From DATMER01 sp035556715 (GTDB lineage: Bacteria > Acidobacteriota > Thermoanaerobaculia > Multivoradales > UBA5704): DNA of 64,000 bases. Of the stretch, positions 7,345 to 15,595 are shown one piece after another; position 1 is the first letter of the stretch; each line of letters begins with the position of its first letter. The stretch spans positions 1 through 64,000 of the forward strand of contig DATMER010000027.1 of assembly GCA_035556715.1 (NCBI GenBank), written 5' to 3'. Made by a program: the position numbers and the translations under genes. The notes under the pieces are model-generated. The model was given only the letters and a program-made list of their open reading frames with translations. It was not told the origin of the DNA and searched no databases.

Positions 7345-8103
7345 ATGAGTCACAAGTCGATTGACGAAATCCGAAGCTACATCGCGAACCTCGAGATCCC
7401 GGAGGCCGCCGGGCTGCCGACGGTCTCTCGCAAGGGTGCAGCGGCCGTGTTGGATGACCGCGAGTCTGCGGACATCGATGCAGGTTCGCTCGTCTCGTTC
7501 GTGGGAGGCGTCTCCGGTCTGCACAAGAGCGACGTCCTGAACTCCACGCTGCTGGCGCAGCTCGCCGCTTCGAAGAAGTTCGACCGGTACACACAGACCG
7601 AGGACTGGTACAAGTTCTACACGGACGTGCTGGCGAACGTCGGCTGGGTCATGCCCAGCTTCGTCTTCCGGAAATACGAGCCCTCCGGCGACTCGCTCGT
7701 TCTCTCCGACGCGATCCTCCAGATCCTGACCGCCATCACCACCGGTGACGAGCTGGAGGTCCTCAAAGCCGCTCTCTCCGGGCTGCGTGACAATCAAAAC
7801 AATGAGGGGCCCCTGACTCTCTTCGATCAGGAGAGCTTCCCGGAGACTATCGGGACGTTCCAGCTCTTCCCCGTCAGCATGGACCGGGGGGACGTGGTAA
7901 TGGCCCTTGCCGCGATGCAATTCCGTTCAGATACGCACGTGAACCGCTTCCTGTGGTTTACCTGGAAAAGCACGTCCGTGAAGCTCTTCCAGAGCGCTCA
8001 GAAGGGAGTGCTCAACGAGGACATCTACAGCAGGATCCGGCAGGACATCATCGACAAGCTCGGGAACAACGCGGAGACTTTCATAAAAACGCTCGAGATC
8101 TGA
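7345..8103 (+). CDS. Unknown protein, first paralogue of a protease-linked pair
   Basis: 252 residues with a strong ribosome site (AAAGGAGATACCATC). No signal peptide or membrane span. It is a paralogue of the next gene: both have 'FV..V..LH..D(V/L)L.STL..QLAA.K.F.R.TQ.E.W...Y......VGW....F.F', a central Ser/Thr/Asp-rich sheet-like part and a C-terminal 'G.LNE..YS..R..(I/V)I.KLG'. Not recognised as a named family. The two and a serine protease at 8898 are co-oriented with gaps of 81 and 35 bp, so they probably form one functional unit. Array 1 lies immediately upstream and could hold its control region. Confidence 0.7.
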   Translation: MSHKSIDEIRSYIANLEIPEAAGLPTVSRKGAAAVLDDRESADIDAGSLVSFVGGVSGLHKSDVLNSTLLAQLAASKKFDRYTQTEDWYKFYTDVLANVGWVMPSFVFRKYEPSGDSLVLSDAILQILTAITTGDELEVLKAALSGLRDNQNNEGPLTLFDQESFPETIGTFQLFPVSMDRGDVVMALAAMQFRSDTHVNRFLWFTWKSTSVKLFQSAQKGVLNEDIYSRIRQDIIDKLGNNAETFIKTLEI

Positions 8104-8184
8104 ACCGCTGTCCGCGGATGGGCTGGAGCATGCCGGCCCATCCGCGGCATCGCTCGAAGAAGCTCATTCGTCGCGAGGTATCCA

Positions 8185-8862
8185 ATGCTCCAAGGCAAAG
8201 ACAATCAAGGAGAGGCCGGTTTCGTCGATTCAGGCATCCTGTCCGCGTTCGTTGCCCGCGTAGCGGAGCTCCACAGGCAGGACCTCCTGAGCTCGACCCT
8301 GTTTGGACAGCTCGCTGCCGACAAGCTGTTCTCGCGAATGACCCAACCGGAGGAGTGGTGCCAGAAGTACTTCGAAACGATCGAGAAGGTTGGATGGCAG
8401 ATCGGCTCCTTCAGATTCAATCATGTGCGGCCGGTATCCGCCACGTTCACCGTTGAGGAGATGGCGCTCGCCCTCCTGGAAACGAAGGTGACCCCGGCGG
8501 AGATCGAGCTGGCCAGGAAGACCATGCGCTCGCTCAGAGAGCTGCCGGAAAAGGATCCGCGTGTCGTCGTCTTCAACGGCAGCAGCCATTCGACAAACGC
8601 CGTCAACGTACAGATCAGCGTGCGCACGCCGTCGGTGATGGTGAGCGCAGGATTGGCTTTCACTACGCGCCAGGAGGTGAAGAGAACCCTGGGTGAAGAG
8701 CTTCTGACCGCGCAGCTGGAGGGAGACATCCTTGATTTCGTACAGGTCGGCAAACTGAACGAGGCCGTCTACTCGAAAGTTCGAGAGAGCGTCATCGAGA
8801 AGCTCGGTCCGAGGCGCAAAGAGCTCATCTTGCAACTCGACATCGCAAGCAGCGATAGCTAG
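8185..8862 (+). CDS. Unknown protein, second paralogue of a protease-linked pair
   Basis: 225 residues, shorter at the N-terminus than its neighbour (about 40 residues missing), otherwise colinear with it: 'LHRQDLLSSTLFGQLAADKLFSR' and C-terminal 'VGKLNEAVYSKVRESVIEKLG' match 'LHKSDVLNSTLLAQLAASKKF' and 'GVLNEDIYSRIRQDIIDKLG'. No catalytic motif is visible and there is no export signal. The central beta-rich part ('NAVNVQISVRTPSVMVSAGLAF') could be a binding or assembly surface. The start at 8185 has GAGG upstream. Confidence 0.68.
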   Translation: MLQGKDNQGEAGFVDSGILSAFVARVAELHRQDLLSSTLFGQLAADKLFSRMTQPEEWCQKYFETIEKVGWQIGSFRFNHVRPVSATFTVEEMALALLETKVTPAEIELARKTMRSLRELPEKDPRVVVFNGSSHSTNAVNVQISVRTPSVMVSAGLAFTTRQEVKRTLGEELLTAQLEGDILDFVQVGKLNEAVYSKVRESVIEKLGPRRKELILQLDIASSDS

Positions 8863-8897
8863 CCCGCGAACCATCGCAAGGACCCAAGGAGGAGAAA

Positions 8898-9782
8898 ATG
8901 TCATCGCAATCCAGAGTCTCACAGAAGTCCCACGAGGAGATCGAGAAGTACTGGACGCCGGAGCGCAGAGAAAAAGCGATCGAGAGGCCGTTCGAGCCTA
9001 CGGACCTGCCGCCCTCCACGCTTCCGCCGCCCGGAGGTGAGGAGGCACAGGATTTCCCGGGCCACGATCCACATCGAGAGCGGGATCGCACCACTGCCGG
9101 CGGAGTGAAAACCGAAGGGCTGGTGGCTGCCCGGCTCGTGCCGGATCCCGACGTGTATCCCTGGCGAGCGATCGGTAAATTGTTCTTTACGGCGGATGGC
9201 GTGGACTACGTCGGATCCGCGTGCGTCATTAGCCGCGACGGCCTGCTTACGGCCGCTCACAATCTGTACGATGTGAGGACCAAGACCTGGTCGGATGATC
9301 TGTGGTTTTACCCTGCCTACAACGGGGGGAGCTCGGTCTATGGATCTTGGAGGTGGGACAAGATGTGGGTCCCGGACGAGTGGTCCAAGCTCGATCAGGA
9401 AGCCTACGACGTAGGTCTCCTCCGGATGCGCACTTCCGGTGGCAGGTCGGTTGGAGACGTCGTGGGCTGGCTGGGATACTCGGTGGATCGCACTGTCGAA
9501 CGGAGCTGGATCGACGTGGGTTACCCTTCCGATGAGTACGAGGGAAAGCGGATGATGGAAGAGGAGGGGGCTTACACCCGCATGCTCGACAGCAACAAGG
9601 TCGTCGGCAAGCAGGGTAACATGTCGGGCGGCGCGAGCGGAGGCCCGTGGCTGCTCTACGGCAACAAGGCCCTGGTGAACGGTTTACACTCCTTCCGCAG
9701 AGCCAAGAAGTATCCGGGAGAGGTGTTCTCCCCTTATTTTGCGACCTGGGTCGTGGAGTTCATCCGCTCTCATCTCGGGTAA
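8898..9782 (+). CDS. Trypsin-like (S1B/V8-type) serine protease without signal peptide
   Basis: 294 residues with AGGAGG before the ATG. The catalytic triad is visible: His121 in 'LTAAHNLYD', Asp171 in 'AYDVGLLRM', Ser247 in 'MSGGASGGPW'. The N-terminal 90 residues are polar and Pro-rich ('YWTPERREKAIERPFEP'), a propeptide-like segment seen ahead of many bacterial S1 proteases, but no hydrophobic signal sequence is present, so it may act in the cytoplasm or leave by another route. Last gene of the module with the two paralogues at 7345 and 8185, which are candidate substrates, inhibitors or sensors (inference). Confidence 0.88.
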   Translation: MSSQSRVSQKSHEEIEKYWTPERREKAIERPFEPTDLPPSTLPPPGGEEAQDFPGHDPHRERDRTTAGGVKTEGLVAARLVPDPDVYPWRAIGKLFFTADGVDYVGSACVISRDGLLTAAHNLYDVRTKTWSDDLWFYPAYNGGSSVYGSWRWDKMWVPDEWSKLDQEAYDVGLLRMRTSGGRSVGDVVGWLGYSVDRTVERSWIDVGYPSDEYEGKRMMEEEGAYTRMLDSNKVVGKQGNMSGGASGGPWLLYGNKALVNGLHSFRRAKKYPGEVFSPYFATWVVEFIRSHLG

Positions 9783-9878
9783 GGCAGGAAATCCACCGCG
9801 TCCCGTTCCCGGGGAGCCGAGGCGGGATAGGAGGTCGTGCAGGCGTTCGGCCTGCGCGGCCTCCTCCCTGCGGCAGTG

Positions 9879-10280
9879 TCAAGCCGCCGCGAGGCGGCTG
9901 ACCCGGCGCAACCCGAAGAACTCGAGCTCGGCCAGAAGCGCCACGACAACCGCCTGGAAGACCACGAATGCCTTGCCCAGGAGAGTCGGCTCGACCCACC
10001 CCGACGCCAGCAGCAGGAAGCTGTCAACCGTCCAGAAAACGTTGCAGATGACGACCGCCCAGACCGCCGCGCGCGGCGGCATCTCGCGAGTCGCGAGCCA
10101 TCCGAGAAACGCGGCAAACGGCAGCAGGATCAGGCCCGCCCAGGTCAGCAGGGAAGATGGAAGGCCGAGCAGGGAGGAAAGCGGCGCCACCGCGAGCATC
10201 ATGACGGCACCCATGACGGCGCTGAGTCCGGCGTCAAGGGCCAGCACGCGGCGCAGGAAGGTCGATGCGGGCACGGACAT
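9879..10280 (-). CDS. Four-helix integral membrane protein
   Basis: 133 residues from the ATG at 10280 (AAAGGAGATCTCC just upstream). Four hydrophobic spans, at about 8-30, 42-60, 72-92 and 100-122, with no catalytic motif. It is divergent from the XRE regulator at 10410, and the 130-bp gap contains a perfect palindrome, so it is most likely the regulated target. Related small membrane proteins often sit next to regulators of this type. Function unknown. Confidence 0.75.
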   Translation of the reverse strand: MSVPASTFLRRVLALDAGLSAVMGAVMMLAVAPLSSLLGLPSSLLTWAGLILLPFAAFLGWLATREMPPRAAVWAVVICNVFWTVDSFLLLASGWVEPTLLGKAFVVFQAVVVALLAELEFFGLRRVSRLAAA

Positions 10281-10356
10281 GGAGATCTCCTTTCTTCTTG
10301 GCGGCCCATATACGGGCCGTGGAGACAATCCTCGAAGAACCGGGTGCACTCTGTCG

Positions 10357-10373
10357 ATTACCTGGCAGGTAAT
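10357..10373. promoter_or_regulatory. Perfect 8-1-8 palindrome, probable operator
   Basis: ATTACCTGGCAGGTAAT lies between the divergent membrane-protein and XRE genes, 37 bp before the regulator's ATG and 77 bp from the other start. Such operators are known for MmyB-like/MLTR regulators, so autoregulation and control of the divergent gene are expected. Confidence 0.8.
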
Positions 10374-10409
10374 GTCCTTGGGCTGGCCGCCGCGCTATCC
10401 TCTCCCGCC

Positions 10410-11219
10410 ATGGACATCCAAACCCCGGCCCCCCCGGCCCAGATTGGCGAGCTGCTGCGGCACTGGCGGCAACACCGCCGCCTGAGCCAGCTCGAGCTGG
10501 CCTGCGAAGCGGAGATCTCCACCCGGCACCTGAGCTTTCTGGAGACCGGCCGCTCGCGGCCCAGCCGCGAAATGCTGCTGCGCCTGGCCGAGTGGCTGGA
10601 CGTGCCGCTGCGCGACCGCAATGCGATGCTGCTGGCCGCCGGCTATGCGCCGGTGTTTCCGGAGCGTCCGCTCGCCGATCCCTCCATGGAGGCGGCGCGC
10701 CGCACGATCGAGCGCGTGCTGGCCGGACACGAGCCGTACCCGGCCATGGCCGTGGACCGGCACTGGACGCTGGTGATGGCCAACGCCGTCGTGCCCCGGC
10801 TGCTGGTGGGAGTGGAAGAGGCCTCGCTGTTGGAGCCGCCGGTCAATGTGCTGCGTCTGAGCCTGCACCCGAAGGGACTCGCGCCGCGCATCGCCAATCT
10901 CGGGCAGTGGCGCGCGCACCTGCTGGCCCGCCTCCACCGGCAGATCGAAGTCAGCGGCGACCCGGTGCTGAGAGCGTTGTTCGAAGAGCTGCGCGCCTAC
11001 CCGATGGCCGGAGGAGGAGCGGAGATGGGAGTCGAGCACGACTTCGCCGGCATCGCGGTGCCGTTCCAGTTCCAGACGCCGGCTGGCATGTTGTCCTTCA
11101 TCAGCACGATCACCGTATTCGGCACTCCGGTGGACCTGACCCTCGCCGAGCTCGCGCTGGAGACCTTCTTCCCGGCAGATGCGGCCACTGCCGAGGCGCT
11201 GAGGCGCCTGGGGGAGTAG
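10410..11219 (+). CDS. XRE regulator with MmyB-like ligand-binding (MLTR) domain
   Basis: 269 residues. An N-terminal HTH ('RLSQLELACEAEISTRHLSFLETGRSRPSREMLLRLAEWLDVPLRDRNAMLLAAGYAP') is followed from about residue 90 by the PAS-like MLTR domain ('EPYPAMAVDRHWTLVMANA', 'NVLRLSLHPKGLAPRIANL', C-terminal 'TVFGTPVDLTLAELALETFFPAD'). Members are repressors or activators that often bind fatty-acid-like ligands and control a neighbouring divergent gene. The palindrome at 10357-10373 fits as its operator. The length and all blocks are intact. Confidence 0.9.
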   Translation: MDIQTPAPPAQIGELLRHWRQHRRLSQLELACEAEISTRHLSFLETGRSRPSREMLLRLAEWLDVPLRDRNAMLLAAGYAPVFPERPLADPSMEAARRTIERVLAGHEPYPAMAVDRHWTLVMANAVVPRLLVGVEEASLLEPPVNVLRLSLHPKGLAPRIANLGQWRAHLLARLHRQIEVSGDPVLRALFEELRAYPMAGGGAEMGVEHDFAGIAVPFQFQTPAGMLSFISTITVFGTPVDLTLAELALETFFPADAATAEALRRLGE

Positions 11220-11256
11220 CCTCCAGGTCGGGATGGGCCTTATAATCATGCCATAA

Positions 11257-12159
11257 GTGAACGACTCGAAGACCTCTCTCAAAGGCCTGCGCTTCGAACG
11301 CTCCGAGTCCGGTAAGCCCTCTCCGGAGCCGCGCCGATCGATGCTGTCGGCGAGCACGGAGGATGAGCGGATCACCTGGCCCCTCCGTGTTCTCTCGGTA
11401 GTGGGGGGCCTCCTCTTCGTCGCCATGGGCGTCGGGATCATGGCGCTTCTGGGAAGAGAGCCGTCCCTGGAGCTTCTCGTCCTCCTGCCCCTCCCGCTGG
11501 CGATCACGCTGTTCGGGATCGACCTCGCGGGCCGCGGGGTCCTCGGAAGACCCTGGGGCCGTCGAGTCTGGAAGACCGCCGGCAACTGGGTGACCTCCCG
11601 CCTCAGCGCTCCGGCGATCGCCCTGATCTGGATCGCAATCCTCATCGTGTCCGGGCTGGTGGGATGGATCAGGAGCGGACCGGAGAAGCTAGAGCTGGCG
11701 TTGACTCTGCCGGCAATGCTCCTTCATGTCTTTCTCCACGAGCTCGGACATCTCGGCGTCGCCCGAGCCGTCGGATACCGGCCGCGGGCGCTTGCGGTCG
11801 GCCCGCTGGTCCTCCGCACCGCTGGTCCGCGCCCGCGTCTTTCCCTTAACCGTTCCTGGCTCCAGCTCTTCGCCGGTCTCGCCCTGTACGAGCCGGTGGG
11901 GAGGACCACCGAGCGCGACCTCCTGGTCGCCGCCGCCGGACCGCTGACCAACATCCTGCTGGCGGTGACGGTGCTCGAAATCTGGGGCTGGCCCAATCCA
12001 TCCGGCGTTCTCGAAATCTTCCTCAGGAGCTTCATCGGCCTCGGGTTCGCGATCGGGATCTTCAATCTGCTCCCCCTGCCACGTACAACGGACGGCTTCG
12101 CGCTGGATGGGCGGGAGATCCTCGACCACCTGCGAAGGCTCGCCCGACTCCCAGGGTGA
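11257..12159 (+). CDS. M50-family membrane metalloprotease
   Basis: About 300 residues from GTG 11257. Zinc ligands HELGH (His161, Glu162, His165) lie in a hydrophobic segment, and the distal 'NLLPLPRTTDGFALDGRE' carries the second-half Asp motif (usual form NxxPxPxLDG). Five or so transmembrane spans. Site-2-protease relatives cleave substrates within the membrane. A TATAAT at 11241-11246 is so close to the GTG that the mRNA would be almost leaderless, or the true start is ATG 11341. Confidence 0.82.
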   Translation: MNDSKTSLKGLRFERSESGKPSPEPRRSMLSASTEDERITWPLRVLSVVGGLLFVAMGVGIMALLGREPSLELLVLLPLPLAITLFGIDLAGRGVLGRPWGRRVWKTAGNWVTSRLSAPAIALIWIAILIVSGLVGWIRSGPEKLELALTLPAMLLHVFLHELGHLGVARAVGYRPRALAVGPLVLRTAGPRPRLSLNRSWLQLFAGLALYEPVGRTTERDLLVAAAGPLTNILLAVTVLEIWGWPNPSGVLEIFLRSFIGLGFAIGIFNLLPLPRTTDGFALDGREILDHLRRLARLPG

Positions 12160-12171
12160 GTAGATCCCGGC

Positions 12172-12426
12172 CTACTGCTTGCGGTTCTTGTCCACGATGG
12201 CGACGATGATCAACAGGAAGGCCGCGAGGCGGAGGACGTAGAAGTAATGCAGATGCTCGCTGGGTGGTTTCGCCCAGACGATCAGGAACCAGTTGAGGGC
12301 CAGCACCCAGAAGGCCAGGCCGAACAGCGCGTAGAAACGATCGCGCGATTCGCGCCAAAGCCGAAGGAAGAAGAGGCCCACACCCAGAGAGCCTGCCGAG
12401 GCGACACCGCTGAGGAAGTCGATCAT
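12172..12426 (-). CDS. DUF5985-type small membrane protein
   Basis: 84 residues with three hydrophobic helices, containing 'FYALFGLAFWVLALNW' and ending DKNRKQ, a pattern of the DUF5985 family. Third gene of a minus-strand operon after a winged-helix regulator (12689-13090) and a sister membrane protein (12439-12696), 12 bp downstream of the latter. The two membrane proteins may form a heteromeric complex. Confidence 0.75.
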   Translation of the reverse strand: MIDFLSGVASAGSLGVGLFFLRLWRESRDRFYALFGLAFWVLALNWFLIVWAKPPSEHLHYFYVLRLAAFLLIIVAIVDKNRKQ

Positions 12427-12438
12427 GCCGCGACGCCC

Positions 12439-12696
12439 TTATTTCGAATCCCAGATGAGGCCCAACATCAGGATCATGACCGCGAAGGCGGCCGTCAGGC
12501 TTCGATAAAGCGCGAGGCCGAGCGTGGGGAAGACGATCAGATCGACGAACAGCAGCAGGTTGTTGCATGCCAGGCCGAGGAACGCCAGAGTGCTCCAGAG
12601 GAGCAGCCGCGCGCGGCTGGAGAGGTAGGCTCGCAGGAGGAGCGCGGCACACAATCCGCTGGTGAGCGTGCAGAGCGCATAGACGACGCTAGCCAT
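12439..12696 (-). CDS. DUF5985-type small membrane protein, paralogue
   Basis: 85 residues, three hydrophobic helices, 'LLLWSTLAFLGLACNNLLLFVDLIV' region corresponding to the 'FYALFGLAFWVLALNWFLIVW' of the next gene. It begins inside the end of the upstream regulator gene (8-bp overlap), so translation is coupled. Function unknown. Confidence 0.75.
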   Translation of the reverse strand: MASVVYALCTLTSGLCAALLLRAYLSSRARLLLWSTLAFLGLACNNLLLFVDLIVFPTLGLALYRSLTAAFAVMILMLGLIWDSK

Positions 12697-13090
12697 TCCG
12701 TCTGCCTTTCCAGAAGTGAAATGCTTCGGCGAAGAGCCGTGCGCCCTCGGTGGGCTGGCGGTCCGTCAGCACGCTCACGACGGCATCGCGGTGGTGATAG
12801 TGCGTGCTGGCGACGGCCTCCACGAGCTGCGAAAGCTCTTCGTTGACGGGCTTGTAGCAGAAGATCACGGACTCGGCAATCCGCACTTCGAGCAGGTTGC
12901 GGGCGCTGAGGTGCTCGAGATGCGACTGAACGGCATCGGCCGGCATCTCGAGCTCGGCTGAAAGCTTCTGTGCCGCCCACCAGCGCTTGGCATGCCGGTA
13001 CAGGAAAAGCAGCACGTCGAGGCGCTCGACCGAGACGATGTCGTCCGTCAGGAAATGCTTGACAGCGTCTGGAAGCACGGCTTGCGTCAC
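12689..13090 (-). CDS. Winged-helix transcriptional regulator
   Basis: 133 residues if started at GTG 13090, with GAGG 10 bases upstream; the frame stays open to 13321, so an earlier start cannot be excluded. Residues 20-80 form a winged helix ('LLFLYRHAKRWWAAQKLSAELEMPADAVQSHLEHLSARNLLEV'). The C-terminal half is helical. It leads an operon with two DUF5985-type membrane proteins and presumably controls it; the 12-bp palindrome at 13129 is a candidate operator. Confidence 0.72.
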   Translation of the reverse strand: MTQAVLPDAVKHFLTDDIVSVERLDVLLFLYRHAKRWWAAQKLSAELEMPADAVQSHLEHLSARNLLEVRIAESVIFCYKPVNEELSQLVEAVASTHYHHRDAVVSVLTDRQPTEGARLFAEAFHFWKGRRNG

Positions 13091-13128
13091 ATCATGGACC
13101 TCAAGTCCCGACCTGGGACGAAGCGTAG

Positions 13129-13140
13129 ATGTCCGGACAT
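13129..13140. promoter_or_regulatory. ATGTCCGGACAT palindrome upstream of winged-helix operon
   Basis: A perfect 12-bp palindrome 39 bp upstream of the GTG start of the regulator gene. Position and symmetry suggest an operator; no direct evidence for the binding protein. Confidence 0.45.
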
Positions 13141-13221
13141 GCCTCTGTCTAGACCCAGCCCTCATCGAAGCATTGACGAGATCAGCTCCATCCCCAGCCC
13201 CGTAGGGGCACCGGCATAAAG

Positions 13222-13241
13222 CCTGGCGCTTCAGCGCCAGG
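13222..13241. repeat. CCTGGCGCT hairpin
   Basis: CCTGGCGCT-TC-AGCGCCAGG is a perfect 9-bp stem with a 2-base loop, in a gap that also holds 'CCCCGTAGGGGC' and 'GTCCCGAAGGGAC' small palindromes. This looks like a dispersed palindromic repeat unit rather than a terminator, as no T-run follows. Confidence 0.55.
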
Positions 13242-13344
13242 TCAGAGCCCCCAGATTCCCAAGTCCCGAAGGGACGCAGGCAGAGGCGCTTGCCTGTCCG
13301 TTGGCCCTGGCGTAGACTCAATGTAGATACGCGAGGGCGCCGCC

Positions 13345-13587
13345 ATGCAGAGCAAGATACAACGTTGGGGAAACAGTCTGGCCGTCAGGATCCCGAAGGC
13401 GTTCGCCTTGGACGTCGGCCTCGAGGAAGATGCTGCCGTCGAGCTCTCAGTCAGCGATGGTGACCTGATCATCTCCCCGATCGAGCCTCGTTCCTTCACC
13501 CTCAGCCAGCTCCTGGCCCAAATCACCGATGACAACCTCCACCAGGAAGTCGAGACCGGACCTGCTGTCGGAAACGAGGTGTGGTGA
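13345..13587 (+). CDS. mazE: MazE-type antitoxin (AbrB fold)
   Basis: 80 residues, with the SpoVT/AbrB swapped-hairpin start 'MQSKIQRWGNSLAVRIPKAFALDVGL' characteristic of MazE, followed by an acidic C-terminal tail that would wrap and neutralise the toxin. Its stop codon directly abuts the toxin's TTG start (TGATTG), giving coupled translation. MazE normally represses its own promoter together with MazF. Confidence 0.92.
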   Translation: MQSKIQRWGNSLAVRIPKAFALDVGLEEDAAVELSVSDGDLIISPIEPRSFTLSQLLAQITDDNLHQEVETGPAVGNEVW

Positions 13588-13923
13588 TTGACCTACGTCC
13601 CCGACCGCGGTGACGTCGTCTGGATCACCCTGAACCCTCAAGCGGGCCACGAGCAGGCGGGCCGCCGGCCAGCGGTGATTCTCTCTCCGAGGCCCTACAA
13701 CGCCCGGGTCGGGCTGGCGCTGTCCTGCCCGGTCACTTCGAAGGAGAAGGGATATCCGTTCGAGGTCCGTCTCCCAGAAGGGCTTCCGGTCGCTGGCGTG
13801 ATCCTCGCGGACCAGGTCAAGAGCTTGGACTGGAGGGCGCGACAGGCCGAGCTCGTGGTCCGTCTCCCTTCCGAAGCGCTGAACGAGGTTCTGCAGAAGC
13901 TCCTGGTCCTCCTCAAGGACTGA
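13588..13923 (+). CDS. mazF: MazF-type mRNA interferase toxin
   Basis: 111 residues from a TTG start. It has the MazF signature 'PDRGDVVWITLNPQAGHEQAGRRPAVILSP' with the conserved GD-V and RPA/VLS segments, and 'GVILADQVKSLDW' with the catalytic-region Q/K-S-x-D-W. MazF cleaves RNA at short specific sequences. Complete and paired with mazE, so likely functional. Confidence 0.93.
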   Translation: MTYVPDRGDVVWITLNPQAGHEQAGRRPAVILSPRPYNARVGLALSCPVTSKEKGYPFEVRLPEGLPVAGVILADQVKSLDWRARQAELVVRLPSEALNEVLQKLLVLLKD

Positions 13924-13994
13924 CTCGCGAGTCCAGGTCTGGAGCTGTTCCGCCAAGCGACCGGCCTCGACCGGGAGGCCGCGATCCGGGAGCG

Positions 13995-14942
13995 TCAGCG
14001 CCAAGCCAGCCGCACGCCCTCGAAGTGCATGTCCGAGCTGATCGGATGAGCCTGCTCGACGGCAGCCTGCGCGTCCAGAGCTGACCGGAGGACCTGTGCC
14101 AGCCGGGCCGCCGGCCCCGTGCCCCAGTAGTGCAGGAAGACGATCCGCGGCTCCTCGCCGGTCATGTGGTGATGGATCGCCACGACGTCGATGCCGCCCT
14201 TCCTGAGGGCCTTGAGCACGGCTTGGAGCTCGCCCTCCTCCATGGCGAAGTCGCCGTCCACCACCGCCTGAGAGTCGCTGCCGGCGAAGGCGGCCCATGT
14301 GTTGACCCCCATGGCGGCGCCCACCTTCTCCCCGTGCATCTTGGAGGTCTTGCCGAAGACGAAACGAAGGACGCCCTCCTTGAAGTCGCCCTTGGCGCCG
14401 AGGACCGTCTCGACCTTGCCGGGATCGAGGGTGCCGGTCGCCGCATCGATCCGTGGAGCGGAGGACGCCTTCGGCTCCATCGCGCGGAAGATCTTCCCGA
14501 CCGCCGTTGCGAGGTCCTGGACGGAGCCGTGCCCGCCGACGTGCATGAACATCACCTTGGGCTCGTCCCCGAAGAAGTGGTTGTGCAGGGCGGTGACCTC
14601 GAGCCCGTTGTCCAGGGCCACGGACATGACCGGGTTCACCTGCGGCTCGAGCAGGACCAGGTCACCCATGACCATGGCTCCATGGTCCGTCCCCTGGAAT
14701 GCCGCCCAGGAGGTGAGGCCCTGGCGTGGGTGCAGCCGCACGCCTCCGACCCGGATGTCGAGGTCGGTCCGTGGCACGCTGACCTTGAAGACCCCCTCCG
14801 CAGCGTCCAGGGTCCCCTTGGCGCCGGTCAGGCGCTCGATGAGGGCAGTATCGAGCCCGGCAGCGGGCTTGGTCGCATTCTGGGATGACGCGGGGAGAAC
14901 GGTCAGCAGGCTCCAGGCGAGGGTGATCCACAGCTTCATCAT
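13995..14942 (-). CDS. DUF1259 secreted protein, two-domain
   Basis: 315 residues with a signal peptide (cleavage near 'LPASS-QNA'). Two DUF1259 (LppY/LpqO-like) domains: 'GVNTWAAFAGSDSQAVVDGDFAMEEGEL' in the second matches 'GLTSWAAFQGTDHGAMVMGDLVLLEPQV' in the first, and both have a His pair ('VTALHNHFFGDEPKVMFMHVGG' versus 'VVAIHHHMTGEEPRIVFLHYWG'). The His residues suggest metal binding, but the biochemical role of the family is not established. AAAGGAG precedes the ATG. Monocistronic. Confidence 0.85.
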   Translation of the reverse strand: MMKLWITLAWSLLTVLPASSQNATKPAAGLDTALIERLTGAKGTLDAAEGVFKVSVPRTDLDIRVGGVRLHPRQGLTSWAAFQGTDHGAMVMGDLVLLEPQVNPVMSVALDNGLEVTALHNHFFGDEPKVMFMHVGGHGSVQDLATAVGKIFRAMEPKASSAPRIDAATGTLDPGKVETVLGAKGDFKEGVLRFVFGKTSKMHGEKVGAAMGVNTWAAFAGSDSQAVVDGDFAMEEGELQAVLKALRKGGIDVVAIHHHMTGEEPRIVFLHYWGTGPAARLAQVLRSALDAQAAVEQAHPISSDMHFEGVRLAWR

Positions 14943-15283
14943 CGGTGCTCCTTTCAGCCGCGGAACCGATCATAGCCTGAGCCACCGCCAACAAGCGCTC
15001 CTTGGCTCCGGTTGACAACTTTGTGTCAGAGTTCAAGAATACTGTTGGCGCCGCACTTTTCTGCCAAGGTAGTTCTTGTAGTGGCAGGTTTGTCCAAGAG
15101 CGCCGTTGAAGGCGCCTTCGCGCAACTCCGGGCCGACGGTATGCCAGGATTTCATGTAAATCAGCTTCTCTGGCTTCTCTCTTTCTTCGTGGATGGTTGT
15201 CGCTTGGTGGGTGCTTACCGGAAGTGATATGTGAACCATGAGTTGGGGGAAGGGGGCCACCAACCGGAGAGCGTGCCATTCTC
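14943..15283. other. Intergenic stretch without a supported gene
   Basis: About 340 bp between the DUF1259 gene's start and the 3' end of the cysteine-rich gene. A short minus-strand frame ending near 15033 is open but lacks a ribosome site and family resemblance. I see no clear promoter or hairpin beyond the region directly upstream of the DUF1259 gene. Confidence 0.5.
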
Positions 15284-15595
15284 TCACCCGCAGACTTCGG
15301 ATGAATTGCACGCGCAACCACGCCCCTTGTGGCAGGTGTAGCTCCTGCTGATACAGCTGTTCCCGCAGGCCTTGCCCTTATCGCAGATCTTGCAGCACTT
15401 CGAAGCTGGAATGCAGCCGGCAGCAGGCGCGAGGACCTCTTCGCTCCAGTTGGAGAACAGAGCGTCTTCGATCGGACAGACGCTGTTTTCTTGGAAAGAG
15501 CTGGCGCCCAGATTGTTTTCTGATAGCTCTTCTGCCCCGCCTACGGGTGCGAGGCACAGCAGACCTACGGCAACAATGGCAATCGCTCTTATCAT
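15284..15595 (-). CDS. Small cysteine-rich secreted protein
   Basis: 103 residues with a clean ribosome site (AGGAGAGGCG) and signal peptide (MIRAIAIVAVGLLCLAPVGG). The C-terminal third packs ten cysteines in the pattern C-x9-CC-x2-C-x5-C-x3-C-x6-C-x5-C-x-C, around 'KICDKGKACGNSCISRSYTC' and 'GRGCAC'. This 'GKACG.SCI...TC..G.GCAC' motif is seen in small bacterial exported proteins and is likely metal-binding or disulphide-stapled. It overlaps in another frame with the end of the upstream DUF5990-like frame. Confidence 0.8.
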   Translation of the reverse strand: MIRAIAIVAVGLLCLAPVGGAEELSENNLGASSFQENSVCPIEDALFSNWSEEVLAPAAGCIPASKCCKICDKGKACGNSCISRSYTCHKGRGCACNSSEVCG

